From positions 1 to 64,000 of the forward strand of contig JAKJBX010000005.1 in assembly GCA_022706765.1 (NCBI GenBank): 64,000 nt of DNA, read 5' to 3'. This document shows positions 26,972-35,500 of this stretch, piece by piece. The notes beneath the pieces were generated by a model. That model was not told the origin of the DNA. It was given only the letters and a program-made list of their open reading frames with translations, and did no database searches. Made by a program: the position numbers and the translations under genes. Source of the stretch: Bacillota bacterium (GTDB lineage: Bacteria; Bacillota; Clostridia; Monoglobales; Firm-18). The stretch's first letter is position 1. Every line of letters begins with the position of its first letter.

Positions 26972-28018
26972 CTAATAGCAAATCTTTTCTTTTTTTCCTG
27001 TCGCTGCGGATTTTATGCACGCCTCGACGGTCGCTATGGATTCATAGCCGTCCGCTGCCGTTGCAAAGGACGCTGACACATTCAACACAGCTTCCACAAA
27101 TGCGTCGATGACGCCGGACGAAATCTGTTTTTCATTCGTTGAAATGCCGCCAAGGCTGTATGAGGCTGTTTCACCGTTATTCATAACAATAAAGATATCC
27201 TTGTCGGGCGTGGTGTTCACTTCGAGCCTGCCTTTTTCGCAATAGAGCACCAAATAGTTTTCATCCGAGCTGTAATTGGTCCAGCTGGTTTCGACCGTTC
27301 CGATGATGCCGCTCTCAGTCTTGCACATAATGTTGGCATTGTCTTCGAGCTCAATCAAGGCGCCGTCGTTGTACTTTTTGTCAAGCGTGACCATCTCGGC
27401 ATAGACTTCCGTGAGGCGCTCGCCCAAAATCCAGCGTACAAGGTCCAGCTTATGGATACCTAAATCACCGAGCACGCCAAGGTTGGTCGCCGACTTTTTG
27501 AAAAACCACGTGTGTTTTCCCTTGTCAGCGCTCCAAGCTTCGGGTCCCCTGTGCTTGAAAGCGGCACGGAAGGTGATTACCCTGCCCATTTCACCGGAGT
27601 CCAAGATTTTCTTTGCCTTGACGTTGCTGTTGAAAAGTCTTTGGTTGTGCGCCGGAACCAACAGCCTGTCTGCCTTTTTTGCCGCTTCAAGCATTGCTGC
27701 GGCTTCCGCTGCTGTGGTCGCCATAGGCTTTTCGCAAAGAACGTGCTTGCCTGCATTCAGCGCCTCGATCGAAATGGAGGCGTGGCTGACGTTTGCTGTG
27801 CAGACACTGACCGCATCAATCTTGGGGTCGTTGATAATATCCTTATAGTCTGCATAGCCCTTGCAATCATATTCCTCCGCCATCGCACCGACGCGCTCGG
27901 CAATCGGGTCTGAAAAGGCGATAATTTTGCAATTCGGGTTTGCGGCGTATTCGGGCGCATGCCTTTTCTGAACGATCGAGCCGCAGCCGATAATACCGAT
28001 ATTTAATGTCTTGTCCAT
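26972..28018 (-). CDS. Gfo/Idh/MocA family sugar dehydrogenase
   Basis: 348 residues, cytoplasmic. N-terminal Rossmann fold with GIIGCGSIVQKRHAPEY (residues 7-23) and the family motif CEKPM near residue 95. The C-terminal alpha/beta substrate domain includes LGDLGIHKLDLVRWILGE, whose His is in the usual catalytic position. NAD(P)-dependent oxidation or reduction of a sugar or sugar acid released by the lyases is the likely role. Start ATG has GGGAT upstream; 42 bases separate it from a second, distantly related dehydrogenase. Confidence 0.88.
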   Translation of the reverse strand: MDKTLNIGIIGCGSIVQKRHAPEYAANPNCKIIAFSDPIAERVGAMAEEYDCKGYADYKDIINDPKIDAVSVCTANVSHASISIEALNAGKHVLCEKPMATTAAEAAAMLEAAKKADRLLVPAHNQRLFNSNVKAKKILDSGEMGRVITFRAAFKHRGPEAWSADKGKHTWFFKKSATNLGVLGDLGIHKLDLVRWILGERLTEVYAEMVTLDKKYNDGALIELEDNANIMCKTESGIIGTVETSWTNYSSDENYLVLYCEKGRLEVNTTPDKDIFIVMNNGETASYSLGGISTNEKQISSGVIDAFVEAVLNVSASFATAADGYESIATVEACIKSAATGKKEKICY

Positions 28019-28060
28019 AATATCCCTTTCTACAATTAAAGTATCGAAATCTCAGCCGAC

Positions 28061-29140
28061 TTATCGGTGTTCTTTAACGTATTTTAAGATGTCCGCAAAG
28101 ATCAGCAGATCTTCCTTCGCATCCTCCGGGGTCGTTTTCGGTCTAATACCCGTAGTGATGACCTCATGAAAATGGGCAAGTTCAAAGTCGAACGGGTTAA
28201 GATAGGTGGGACGGATAATCCTTTCTTCGAATACATCGTCTTTTGTTTCCGTCACAACCAGCTTGACGGGCAGATTTGAAATGTATGGGGTGTCGTAATA
28301 AACGCTGACGGTTTTACCGTCGCCGAAAACTTCAATGGAGGCATCGAACCTTCCGTAGCCGGTCAGGGCGACCGTCTCGTAAGCGGCATAAAACTTGTCA
28401 TACTTGAATACGACATTGATACTGGGCGCATCGCCCCAGGTAACAGCCGACTCAACCTTCTGCGGCCTGCCGATAATCTCTCTCATTGCTGAGATATCAT
28501 GGGTGCTAAGACCGTTTAAGAAATTGTACATTCTCTTGATCTGCGGGTCAACATCGGTCGTACCGTGGACTTCAAGGCAAATCTCATTGTCCCTTTGCTT
28601 GTTGATTTCAGCAATGCTTTCGGGCATATCGTCAAACTTATAGACCTTGTTTGCCTGCCTGACGAAATAGTTGTTGCCGCCGATAATATCACGCAGCTTG
28701 ACATAGCGGATATTTTCAATGCCGCCGACTTCCTTGACAGCCATCTCAAACGCAGGTGCGTAGCAGCGCATATAACCGACCACGACTTCGCCCTTGCTCT
28801 TTTTGTTGGCTTCGATGATCTTATCCGCATCCGACAGCGTCAGGCACATCGGCTTTTCAACCAGCACATATTTGTCATGCGCAAGTGCAGTCAGCACAAC
28901 GTCCGTATGATCTTTGGTCAAGACCAATACTGCGTCGACGCCGGACTTTTCTATCAGTTCATGATAATCGGCGTACTGCTGAGGAATGTTATATTCCTCG
29001 CAGATTTTTTCCCTGAGCTTTTCTGAAACATCGCAGCCTGCGATGATCTCATACTTGTCATCCAACCTTTTCAGTGTGGGGATATGCGTCACCTGAGCGA
29101 TTTCTCCCAAACCGATTACACCGATTTTTACCTTTTGCAC
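28061..29140 (-). CDS. Gfo/Idh/MocA family oxidoreductase
   Basis: 359 residues, cytoplasmic. Rossmann motif GVIGLGEIAQVTHIPTL at the N-terminus and LVEKPM near residue 95. The C-terminal half lacks the exact GDxxxHxxD pattern; GLSTHDISAMREIIG is the equivalent region, with His and Asp in similar spacing. Start is GTG at 29140 with AAGGGG upstream. It is adjacent to another dehydrogenase of the same superfamily, so the two may act in sequence or on different epimers. Substrate is not predictable. Confidence 0.86.
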   Translation of the reverse strand: MQKVKIGVIGLGEIAQVTHIPTLKRLDDKYEIIAGCDVSEKLREKICEEYNIPQQYADYHELIEKSGVDAVLVLTKDHTDVVLTALAHDKYVLVEKPMCLTLSDADKIIEANKKSKGEVVVGYMRCYAPAFEMAVKEVGGIENIRYVKLRDIIGGNNYFVRQANKVYKFDDMPESIAEINKQRDNEICLEVHGTTDVDPQIKRMYNFLNGLSTHDISAMREIIGRPQKVESAVTWGDAPSINVVFKYDKFYAAYETVALTGYGRFDASIEVFGDGKTVSVYYDTPYISNLPVKLVVTETKDDVFEERIIRPTYLNPFDFELAHFHEVITTGIRPKTTPEDAKEDLLIFADILKYVKEHR

Positions 29141-29187
29141 GTTAAGACACCCCTTATGAAGTTTGATTTGCTTTTATTTTTGAAATA

Positions 29188-29238
29188 GGCGGATGGATAG
29201 TGTACACTGCCTTTGGGCACCGAACACATCCATCCGCA
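29188..29238. terminator. Bidirectional hairpin after the stalk-lectin gene
   Basis: GCGGATGGATAGTGT pairs with ACACATCCATCCGC around a 20-base loop. The plus strand then reads ATTATTTTTTT and the minus strand CCTATTTC. It lies 14 bases from the stop at 29252 and probably ends that transcript. Confidence 0.65.
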
Positions 29239-29251
29239 TTATTTTTTTAAC

Positions 29252-30511
29252 TTATTTAACTAGTTCTCTGACAACAATCGAAGAATAATAATCCTGCGAT
29301 ACGCCCGAGAAATTTCTAAACGCCATTTTGCCGCCCTTTAAAGGCGTTGTGTGCGGCGGATACTGACCATTATCGGTCGTATCATGAACTAAATGCTCAT
29401 TGATCCAAAAACGAACGTGACCGTTTTCATACCTGAGCTTGTAATGCACCTCGTTTGCGCCTTCCGCCGCCGGAATGGTAGGCTCAGTGACGCTGCTGAG
29501 TGTCGTAACCTTATCTCTTTCGAGCCAATCAGGTGTGTTGTAAACTGAAAAATCCCAAGCCTTTGGCACATCGCCGCCAAGCTTTCTGAACACCGAAGGA
29601 CCACCCGGACGGTTAAAGCCAAGCGTATAGCAGACTATCTTCTTCTGACCCGCCAAATCGTCATAGACAGCTTCGGTTCTCGGGTCGTCAAACAAATCCT
29701 TCAATTCGAACGGCTGTGCATTGAAAATGATCATGACATTGCCGACCTTCTCGCATCGGTATGACCACTCAACTTCATAGTTATCCGGAAGCTCCAAGTC
29801 TTTCAGCCAAACGTTCGACTGACGGACGGCAACGCCGGAGGCATTTTTAACATTATCGGTTTTTATCGACAATGCTCCGTCTGCCGCTACGCTGACGGTG
29901 CCAAGCCCCTCGACCCTAAAGTCATCAATCTTCTGCGATTTGCTCCAATCATAAACAACCTTGGCTTCGGCAGGGTCACGCATCAACCGGTATGCCAGCC
30001 TGTCGATCAAAACCTTGTCCTTTTCTTTATCCAGCGTATTGTCCGCATTGCTGACATAGATAAAGCCGCGGTCGTCCCAAAATACGGTTTTACCCAACGC
30101 TTCTACGATCGCCCGCATCGGAACAAGTGTCCTGTCGTTTTCAACGCTTGCGGGAACGTCAAGTGTTTGGGCAACGCCGTTGACTGTCATAATATTGTTG
30201 CCGACGGTCAGTCCGACCTCCTTGTCGCCCAGTTTAATGCTGATCTTCGATGTCGCTTCTTCCCAGCCGACAACGCCGCCGAAGCTCTCTGCAATAAACC
30301 GTGCGGGCAACAGCGTCCTGCCGTCTTTCACAACGGGAATAACGAGCGGATTTGCCGGATCTATCCTGTTCTGAACATCATTAACATAAGCCAGTGACTG
30401 CCCGACAAAAAGCATCACGGTGCCGTCCAAAGATTTTGCCGCAGACACCGGACCCGCAACAACGAGTGACAGCAAAAGTACACAAACAACTAAACACATA
30501 ACTTTACGCAT
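29252..30511 (-). CDS. Secreted stalk domain plus concanavalin-like lectin (DUF1961-like)
   Basis: 419 residues: signal peptide (1-24, ending VSAA), copper-amine-oxidase N-terminal stalk (about 30-155, with LLPARFIAESFGG and LVPMRAIVEALGK), then a jellyroll (about 185-415) with NYEVEWSYRCEKVGNVMIIFNAQ and HVRFWINEHLVHD. The jellyroll resembles DUF1961/concanavalin-like glucanase folds; no catalytic pair could be assigned. It may bind or cleave polysaccharide at the cell surface. Start ATG has AAGGGGAG upstream. It heads the minus-strand run through the two dehydrogenases to the lyases. Confidence 0.72.
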   Translation of the reverse strand: MRKVMCLVVCVLLLSLVVAGPVSAAKSLDGTVMLFVGQSLAYVNDVQNRIDPANPLVIPVVKDGRTLLPARFIAESFGGVVGWEEATSKISIKLGDKEVGLTVGNNIMTVNGVAQTLDVPASVENDRTLVPMRAIVEALGKTVFWDDRGFIYVSNADNTLDKEKDKVLIDRLAYRLMRDPAEAKVVYDWSKSQKIDDFRVEGLGTVSVAADGALSIKTDNVKNASGVAVRQSNVWLKDLELPDNYEVEWSYRCEKVGNVMIIFNAQPFELKDLFDDPRTEAVYDDLAGQKKIVCYTLGFNRPGGPSVFRKLGGDVPKAWDFSVYNTPDWLERDKVTTLSSVTEPTIPAAEGANEVHYKLRYENGHVRFWINEHLVHDTTDNGQYPPHTTPLKGGKMAFRNFSGVSQDYYSSIVVRELVK

Positions 30512-30629
30512 TTGAACATACTCCCCTTTTCATAATGATTTAAATGCTATAACATACTACAACAACCACATGTGAAGCACTGCTGATAAAGCGAGGTGAA
30601 TTTTACAATATTGTATGAAAATGACGAGT

Positions 30630-30669
30630 ATTGCCAAGGGAATGGCTTGAAAACCTTTCCCCTGGCAAT
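30630..30669 (-). terminator. Hairpin after lyase paralog 3
   Basis: Outer stem ATTGCCAAGGG/CCCTGGCAAT closes a loop that itself pairs partly (AAGG/CCTT). It lies 36 bases past the lyase stop. It contains a GCCAAGGGAATGG string resembling the core of the dispersed element, and may be a worn copy of it. Confidence 0.5.
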
Positions 30670-30704
30670 ATAATAATCATTTAAAACTTATTTGTTCTCA
30701 ACAC

Positions 30705-33356
30705 TTATTCGTTATCGTCGTCCGATCCTTGGTAGACAAGACGCGTAGTCATTAACTCAGTCATATTCTGTGAGCTGACTGTAATGAGATAGTCGCCAGC
30801 CACTTTGACCGGGAAATTGAACGAGAAGTTGCCCTCATGATCACAGACCGTTTGGTTAAGGTAAACAATTTCATCTTCAAGAACCACCTTGATGGTTGTA
30901 TAAAGACCTGCCTCAAGGACACCGTAAGCACGAGCCATATTGCCGTCGATTTCCGTCAAAATCGCATTGCGTTTAAGATTATCAACACGTCTCGGCTGGA
31001 TAAGCGGCTTCATGGTGAGCATCGAATCCCAAATCATCAGTTTGGCATACTCGCCCTGGCCAACCATTATTTTCAAAACGTCACCCGTCGCACCGCCGCC
31101 CGCTATGGACGTATAGTCCTTGGTGACAATATCCATGAGCTTGCCGTTTTCATCATATTTTCCGAGGACAGCCGTCGCCGTTTTGTCCTCTCCTTCCGGA
31201 AACGTATTCAATAAAGAAATATCCGCGACCGCTTCGTCGAACGCTATTTTCAGAGCGGTATTGACATAGAAACCGGGCTGGTCATCGCCTGTTGCATATA
31301 TCGCATAAGTCGGTCCCGTAGACGCCGTAAACGACGCGCCGCTTGCGGGGAAAGCAGTGTATATAGAGTCGTTGCCACCTTTATCTATCGTTATATATGA
31401 CCGCTTGAAGCTATAACGCGTCCCGTCGGTATTGGTCGTCGCGACGTAGTGTGCTTTTTCAAAGTCGCTAAGCACTGTTGAATGGTTCTCTGTTATGCTT
31501 CTTGCCAGCCATACCGCAAGCCAATAGGTTTCGCCTGCTTTGATCTCAACAGGGAATTCCAAATCCGCGGTGCATATGCCCGGAACAGCGGCAAACGGTT
31601 CTGTTGTCCCCAGCAACACGTCGGGCTTTCCGTTTTTGTCGGCGTATATCGCCATACGCGCGCCGCCGCCGCTATTGCTGTTGTCGGCATAACGCACGGT
31701 CATCTTCTTTGCCATGAAGCCCGATGAAGCCGTGAACGGGAAGGCGTCAATGAAATTGCCCAATCGGTCTGCGGAGCCGGTTGCTTCCGCCAAACCAACC
31801 ATTTGACCTGCCACCGGCGGCATCGCCTTGATATAATCCTCGCTGGCGATCATGCTGGCGACCATGCCGTCGCCAAACGCCCGCGCCTTTAAGGTCGTGG
31901 TTGCCGCAATCTCTATGGGCGTACTGTAAACCGGCGAACTTGTAGTCGGCTCGCTGCCGTCGGTCGTATAATGGATCACCGCGCCCGGCGTCAGGCTGTT
32001 GATCGTCACATATTGCGTACCGAAGAACTTGCCTCCGTGGGGCCTGTAATTCGGTGCGCGGGTGACGTTTTTCACAACGGGCATATCGCCTTTGTTGAGC
32101 GTCACATGAGGATCCCCCGAAGCGTCTGCCGGACGGTTTGTATTAAGCCAGCTCACCATCGCAGCCTTAATTGCGGGCGTCAGTGTGTCCTGATAGTTGT
32201 TCAGCATGATCTCAATGCTATTCGGTGAGCTTTGCATCATATAGTCGGTTGTGCCCGACCAGTTGAACATTGTGTGGACAGGCACCTTCTCGCCGAGATA
32301 TTGCCATTTAAAGTACTGCTCAAATACCTCCCGCATGGTGAGATTTCTTCCCAGTTTGTCGGCGGGAGTATAATGGGTCAGCTCGTCAAAAAAGTCAACG
32401 CCGACCGAGCGTGCCGCTTCTTTGAGCGGTGAATGCGACGAAAAGTTGAACCCATGATAGTTGATGCCCTGATATGTATAGTTAGGCGCAGTACCCTTCG
32501 TCCTTCGGGAATCCGCTACGAAACAGGGATATTCGACGTCGTTTATGGTGATTACCTGAAACTTCGGATATTTGTCCGCCGGATCATTCGCCCATAACGG
32601 GTGCCATGAATAATCGTCGTTGTAAGGATTATACTCATCATACAAGGCTTCCATTACCTCGTCGCGAAGGGCCATATCCTCAAACGCTATCGCGGCTGCC
32701 AATACAGCCTTCCAAGCATGGCTTCCCCAGTTGGAGAAATGCTGCGGTCCGCGCGCTACCTGCAAATTAAGAGGTAGGATACGGGTACGCCAATAGTTCT
32801 CGAAATCCTTACGATCCTGAGTGCTCCATCCCGCGTAGTCATGCAAAATATCCGCGGCGTAAAGCATGCCTGCAAAGGATGCACCAGTGTGAATACCGGC
32901 AGGTCCGCCGTAAAAAATGGTGCCCTTATCAGCCCATGCTTTCAGAATCGAAATGGACTTGTTGGCATATTTGATCTTATCGGCAGCATTATCGGTGTAA
33001 AGATAGGCAAGCGCAAGGGTATACGCCGGATTGGCGCTCCCTCTCATGTAATTACGGGCATTGTCAAGATCATTATACGCATCAAGCGCAGCAGGGGGGT
33101 CAGGCGTGAAGTTGAGCGCTGCATTCGCTTGGTTTATCAGCCTGGTGTAGTTCGCTTTTTGCGGATGCTCATTGTCATTGTCGGCGATTCTTTGCTTGGC
33201 AATCGCCAAATCCGTTTTGTTAAGGACAAACGACGGATGCTCGAACGGTACGCTCGACGCACTGGCTACCCCGCCGAACAGCGACAGGATGAGTACCGTC
33301 ATGGCTGTACCAAGGGCGCAGACCCTCGAAGATAAACGATGGACTTTATGTACCAA
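30705..33356 (-). CDS. Secreted alginate-lyase-family protein, paralog 3
   Basis: 883 residues and the most diverged of the five. Signal peptide (1-33); lyase toroid (about 35-430) with GASFAGMLYAADILHDYAGW and HFSNWGSHAWKAV; chitobiase-like sandwich (IHYTTDGSEPTT); sandwich with RMAIYADKNGKPDVLLG and YWLAVWLARS; shared module YAKLMIWDSMLTMKPL; terminal Ig-like repeat; and an acidic tail. Start is TTG at 33356, with GGAGGG 6 bases upstream; the in-frame ATG 42 bases earlier has no ribosome site. It lies 44 bases after a decayed jellyroll gene remnant and could be transcribed from that remnant's surviving promoter. Confidence 0.76.
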   Translation of the reverse strand: MVHKVHRLSSRVCALGTAMTVLILSLFGGVASASSVPFEHPSFVLNKTDLAIAKQRIADNDNEHPQKANYTRLINQANAALNFTPDPPAALDAYNDLDNARNYMRGSANPAYTLALAYLYTDNAADKIKYANKSISILKAWADKGTIFYGGPAGIHTGASFAGMLYAADILHDYAGWSTQDRKDFENYWRTRILPLNLQVARGPQHFSNWGSHAWKAVLAAAIAFEDMALRDEVMEALYDEYNPYNDDYSWHPLWANDPADKYPKFQVITINDVEYPCFVADSRRTKGTAPNYTYQGINYHGFNFSSHSPLKEAARSVGVDFFDELTHYTPADKLGRNLTMREVFEQYFKWQYLGEKVPVHTMFNWSGTTDYMMQSSPNSIEIMLNNYQDTLTPAIKAAMVSWLNTNRPADASGDPHVTLNKGDMPVVKNVTRAPNYRPHGGKFFGTQYVTINSLTPGAVIHYTTDGSEPTTSSPVYSTPIEIAATTTLKARAFGDGMVASMIASEDYIKAMPPVAGQMVGLAEATGSADRLGNFIDAFPFTASSGFMAKKMTVRYADNSNSGGGARMAIYADKNGKPDVLLGTTEPFAAVPGICTADLEFPVEIKAGETYWLAVWLARSITENHSTVLSDFEKAHYVATTNTDGTRYSFKRSYITIDKGGNDSIYTAFPASGASFTASTGPTYAIYATGDDQPGFYVNTALKIAFDEAVADISLLNTFPEGEDKTATAVLGKYDENGKLMDIVTKDYTSIAGGGATGDVLKIMVGQGEYAKLMIWDSMLTMKPLIQPRRVDNLKRNAILTEIDGNMARAYGVLEAGLYTTIKVVLEDEIVYLNQTVCDHEGNFSFNFPVKVAGDYLITVSSQNMTELMTTRLVYQGSDDDNE

Positions 33357-33400
33357 TTTAATCCCTCCAAAAGATAAAGTTGCCAAAATGAACGACATGT

Positions 33401-33590
33401 TTATTGCACTATGATCGTTGCTTCCTCGGAAGCATCCGTGTAAGGCTTATTGTCATTCAGGTTGTTCCAGCAGAACGCCTTTGCCTTGAACGTTTCCTCA
33501 CTCAATTCTGTGATATCGCGTGTGACGGCAGACGTACCCTTTGACCGTAGAGCACACAGGGATCTTCATAGATGCCGTTTAGAAATGCTG
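33401..33590 (-). pseudogene. Deleted remnant of a secreted jellyroll gene
   Basis: On the minus strand this still encodes about 46 residues matching the C-terminus of the three genes to the right: TFKAKAFCWNNLNDNKPYT against YKAKAFVWNNHTDIKPYT, then a stop at 33401. The signal peptide and jellyroll are gone. Upstream, from about 33600, the sequence matches the promoter and leader of the intact copies (GCGGACATTCCCC). A deletion of roughly 1.2 kb therefore seems to join the leader to the 3' end. It is non-functional as a protein, but it may supply a promoter to the lyase gene at 33356. Confidence 0.75.
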
Positions 33591-33630
33591 GATATACCAA
33601 GCGGACATTCCCCGCCTCCTATTCTATTAT

Positions 33631-33636
33631 AGCATA
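33631..33636 (-). promoter_or_regulatory. Extended -10 promoter of the decayed copy
   Basis: Minus-strand TATGCTATAAT (TG-n-TATAAT) lies in a block that is repeated at 35312-35317 and 36899-36904 ahead of the related genes. The -35 region is poor (CTTTCA at 17 bases), so the extended -10 probably carries recognition. Confidence 0.6.
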
Positions 33637-33731
33637 TTTTCATAATAATGAAAGTCTTTTGGTGAAGATTGTTCAAAAATTTTTAACAAAATTTTAAGGC
33701 AATTTTCCACAAATTCGACAATCGGGCAATG

Positions 33732-33846
33732 AGCTGACGCAAAAATCTCTGACGCAACCCTTTGCCAAGGAATGCATTAATGTCCGTTTTGCTTGCCGTG
33801 CTGTGGCACGGTAAGCAAAACGGACAGGTCACCAACCTGTCCGTTG
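33732..33846 (-). repeat. Core-hairpin element with two overlapping hairpins
   Basis: Two partial cores (GCTGACGCA at 33732 and CTGACGCAACCCTTTGCCAAGGAATGC) lead into a 20-base stem, TGTCCGTTTTGCTTGCCGTG against CACGGTAAGCAAAACGGACA (one mismatch, 33781-33826). A second hairpin, CGGACAGGT/ACCTGTCCG (33821-33843), shares the CGGACA segment, so the two folds exclude each other. On the minus strand the second hairpin comes first, is followed by TTTTGC and ends the transcript of the gene at 33875. Confidence 0.8.
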
Positions 33847-33874
33847 AAAAAGCTTATACTGTTTTAACTGAATA

Positions 33875-35155
33875 TTACTCAATAACAAGCGTCTGTTCGA
33901 CGGAAGGAGCGGTATAGGGCTTGATGTCGGTATGGTTATTCCAAACGAATGCTTTCGCCTTATAGCTGCCCGCGTCCAAAGCGCTCACGTCGACCGTTAC
34001 GGTAGTGGTTGCTTTTGACGGTTGGAAGCCCCTCTGATTTCCGGTACCCCAGCTAGGAGGCGCCGGTCTCCCTGCAATCTCCTCGCTGCCGGTATCCAAC
34101 GCCACAAGAGCGCCGGTAACAGCATCATAGATAGCCAGAAGCAACAGGGGCGTTTCCGACGCAGCCGCTGCGTCAAAGCTTTCGTTGTAGATGTCGATCG
34201 AAGCCGTGAAAGTCTTTGCCGAGTCGTCTTTGACCAGGAGCGGTTTTTCTTCCGGTCTGTTTGAGGTGACAAAATAGTCCGCCAAAGCGACGCCGGGGGT
34301 CGCACAATAGAACCGGTCACGCACCGTTTTGATGTTATCAAGATGGAAAATAGCCGCAGCATTTGATGTCGAAAATCTCAAGGCACCGATATGCGAACGC
34401 GGAATCCCCGCGGGCGTATATGCATTAGACCCTGTGTGCATCCGCAAAGGCGAATTGATGTTTGCGCCGCCCGTTATCACCGTGCTTTCTCCGCGGGGGT
34501 AAATCGAAAACTGATGCGCTCTTTTGGAATTGTTGATGTCGCCTTTGATGGTGTACCATGTGCCAGGCACTAAACCGCCTAACACCCGGGCAGCGGTAAC
34601 TCTGGTGGCATCAACGGCACGCATCTCTATTTTTGTGTTATCAGTCGTATCAGCCGCAAAGGTATATATCACCGCAGACCTGTGGTCAGTGGGGACGTTT
34701 GTACTCGGCGCTATAAACCATCCCGTTCCATCGTCAGGACCCGCCGAATCGTACAGCTCGAACGCCACACCTTCAGTAGCCGCTACGGTTGGGATTTTGA
34801 AATCGAATTCATAATGCATCACACCGAACAACAGACCCGGCCACCGTTGGGCAACGGGACTGGCTGGGAAGCTTTGGTTACAGGCCAGAAAAAAACGCGC
34901 GCCGCCGCTGGCGCGGGTGAGTTGTAAAAACCAGTTATCCGTCGAGTCTTCCTGCATGGGCGTAATCGTGCCGCTGACTTGTTTTATCGCATTGTTGGTT
35001 CCAGCCGTGGCAGCTCCGCTTTGAAATTCGGCATCAGCCATGGCATACGGCGTAATGATATGGAAATCACCCGCAGCAGCAAATACGCTCACACTTGACA
35101 GGAGCATTGACATGACCAGTAAAAATACCACTCCGGAAAAGATACGTTTTTTCAT
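33875..35155 (-). CDS. Secreted jellyroll (lectin-like) protein, copy A
   Basis: 426 residues. Signal peptide (1-26); N-terminal concanavalin/LamG-like jellyroll (about 30-270) with LLFGVMHYEFDFKIP, LVPGTWYTIKGDINNSK and HLDNIKTVRD; C-terminal Ig-like module (about 290-426) with TFTASIDIYNESFD and YKAKAFVWNNHTDIKPY. No catalytic residues recognised. Probably a carbohydrate-binding surface or secreted protein; function unknown. Start ATG has AGGAGG upstream. It is the leftmost intact member of a tandem family and shares a ~250-base upstream block with copy B. Confidence 0.75.
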   Translation of the reverse strand: MKKRIFSGVVFLLVMSMLLSSVSVFAAAGDFHIITPYAMADAEFQSGAATAGTNNAIKQVSGTITPMQEDSTDNWFLQLTRASGGARFFLACNQSFPASPVAQRWPGLLFGVMHYEFDFKIPTVAATEGVAFELYDSAGPDDGTGWFIAPSTNVPTDHRSAVIYTFAADTTDNTKIEMRAVDATRVTAARVLGGLVPGTWYTIKGDINNSKRAHQFSIYPRGESTVITGGANINSPLRMHTGSNAYTPAGIPRSHIGALRFSTSNAAAIFHLDNIKTVRDRFYCATPGVALADYFVTSNRPEEKPLLVKDDSAKTFTASIDIYNESFDAAAASETPLLLLAIYDAVTGALVALDTGSEEIAGRPAPPSWGTGNQRGFQPSKATTTVTVDVSALDAGSYKAKAFVWNNHTDIKPYTAPSVEQTLVIE

Positions 35156-35410
35156 TGTTTTTCCTCCTACTAAAAATAATTTTAATGTTGTAAGACGAGC
35201 CTAACGCATGACGGCAATCAGCGGAATTTTCCCGCCATGCGATAAAAAATTCCGCATACGTATCGCATATGTAAAAGTTTTGCTAAGCGGACATTCCCCA
35301 CTTTCTATTTTATTATAGCATATTTTCATAATAATGAAAGCCTTTTGGTAAAGATTTTTTAAAAAATTTCAACAAAATTTAAAGACCATTTTCCACAAAT
35401 TCAACAATCG
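35156..35410 (-). repeat. Duplicated leader/promoter block (copy 1)
   Basis: Nearly identical to 36744-36990. On the minus strand it holds AT-rich sequence, an extended -10 promoter TATGCTATAAT (35312-35317), and a leader of about 150 bases. The leader has a hairpin GCGGAATTTT/AAAATTCCGC (35220-35255) and ends at the AGGAGG of copy A. The block marks the unit of tandem duplication. Confidence 0.8.
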
Positions 35411-35418
35411 GGCAATGG

Positions 35419-35472
35419 GCTGACGCAAGCCTTTGCCAAGCAAAACGGACAGGTCAATGACCTGTCCGTTGA
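35419..35472 (-). repeat. Truncated core-hairpin element / terminator of copy B
   Basis: The core GCTGACGCAAGCCTTTGCCAAG is joined directly to the hairpin AACGGACAGGTCA/TGACCTGTCCGTT (35444-35470). The larger hairpin present in the sister gaps is missing. It acts as terminator after the gene copy ending at 35501. Confidence 0.75.
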
Positions 35473-35500
35473 AAAAGCTTATACGGTTTTAACCTGAATA

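Noticed and set aside
33450..33632. 60-codon plus-strand frame in the gap before the jellyroll genes
   Set aside because: It is antisense to the jellyroll 3' remnant, whose minus-strand reading clearly matches the family C-terminus.
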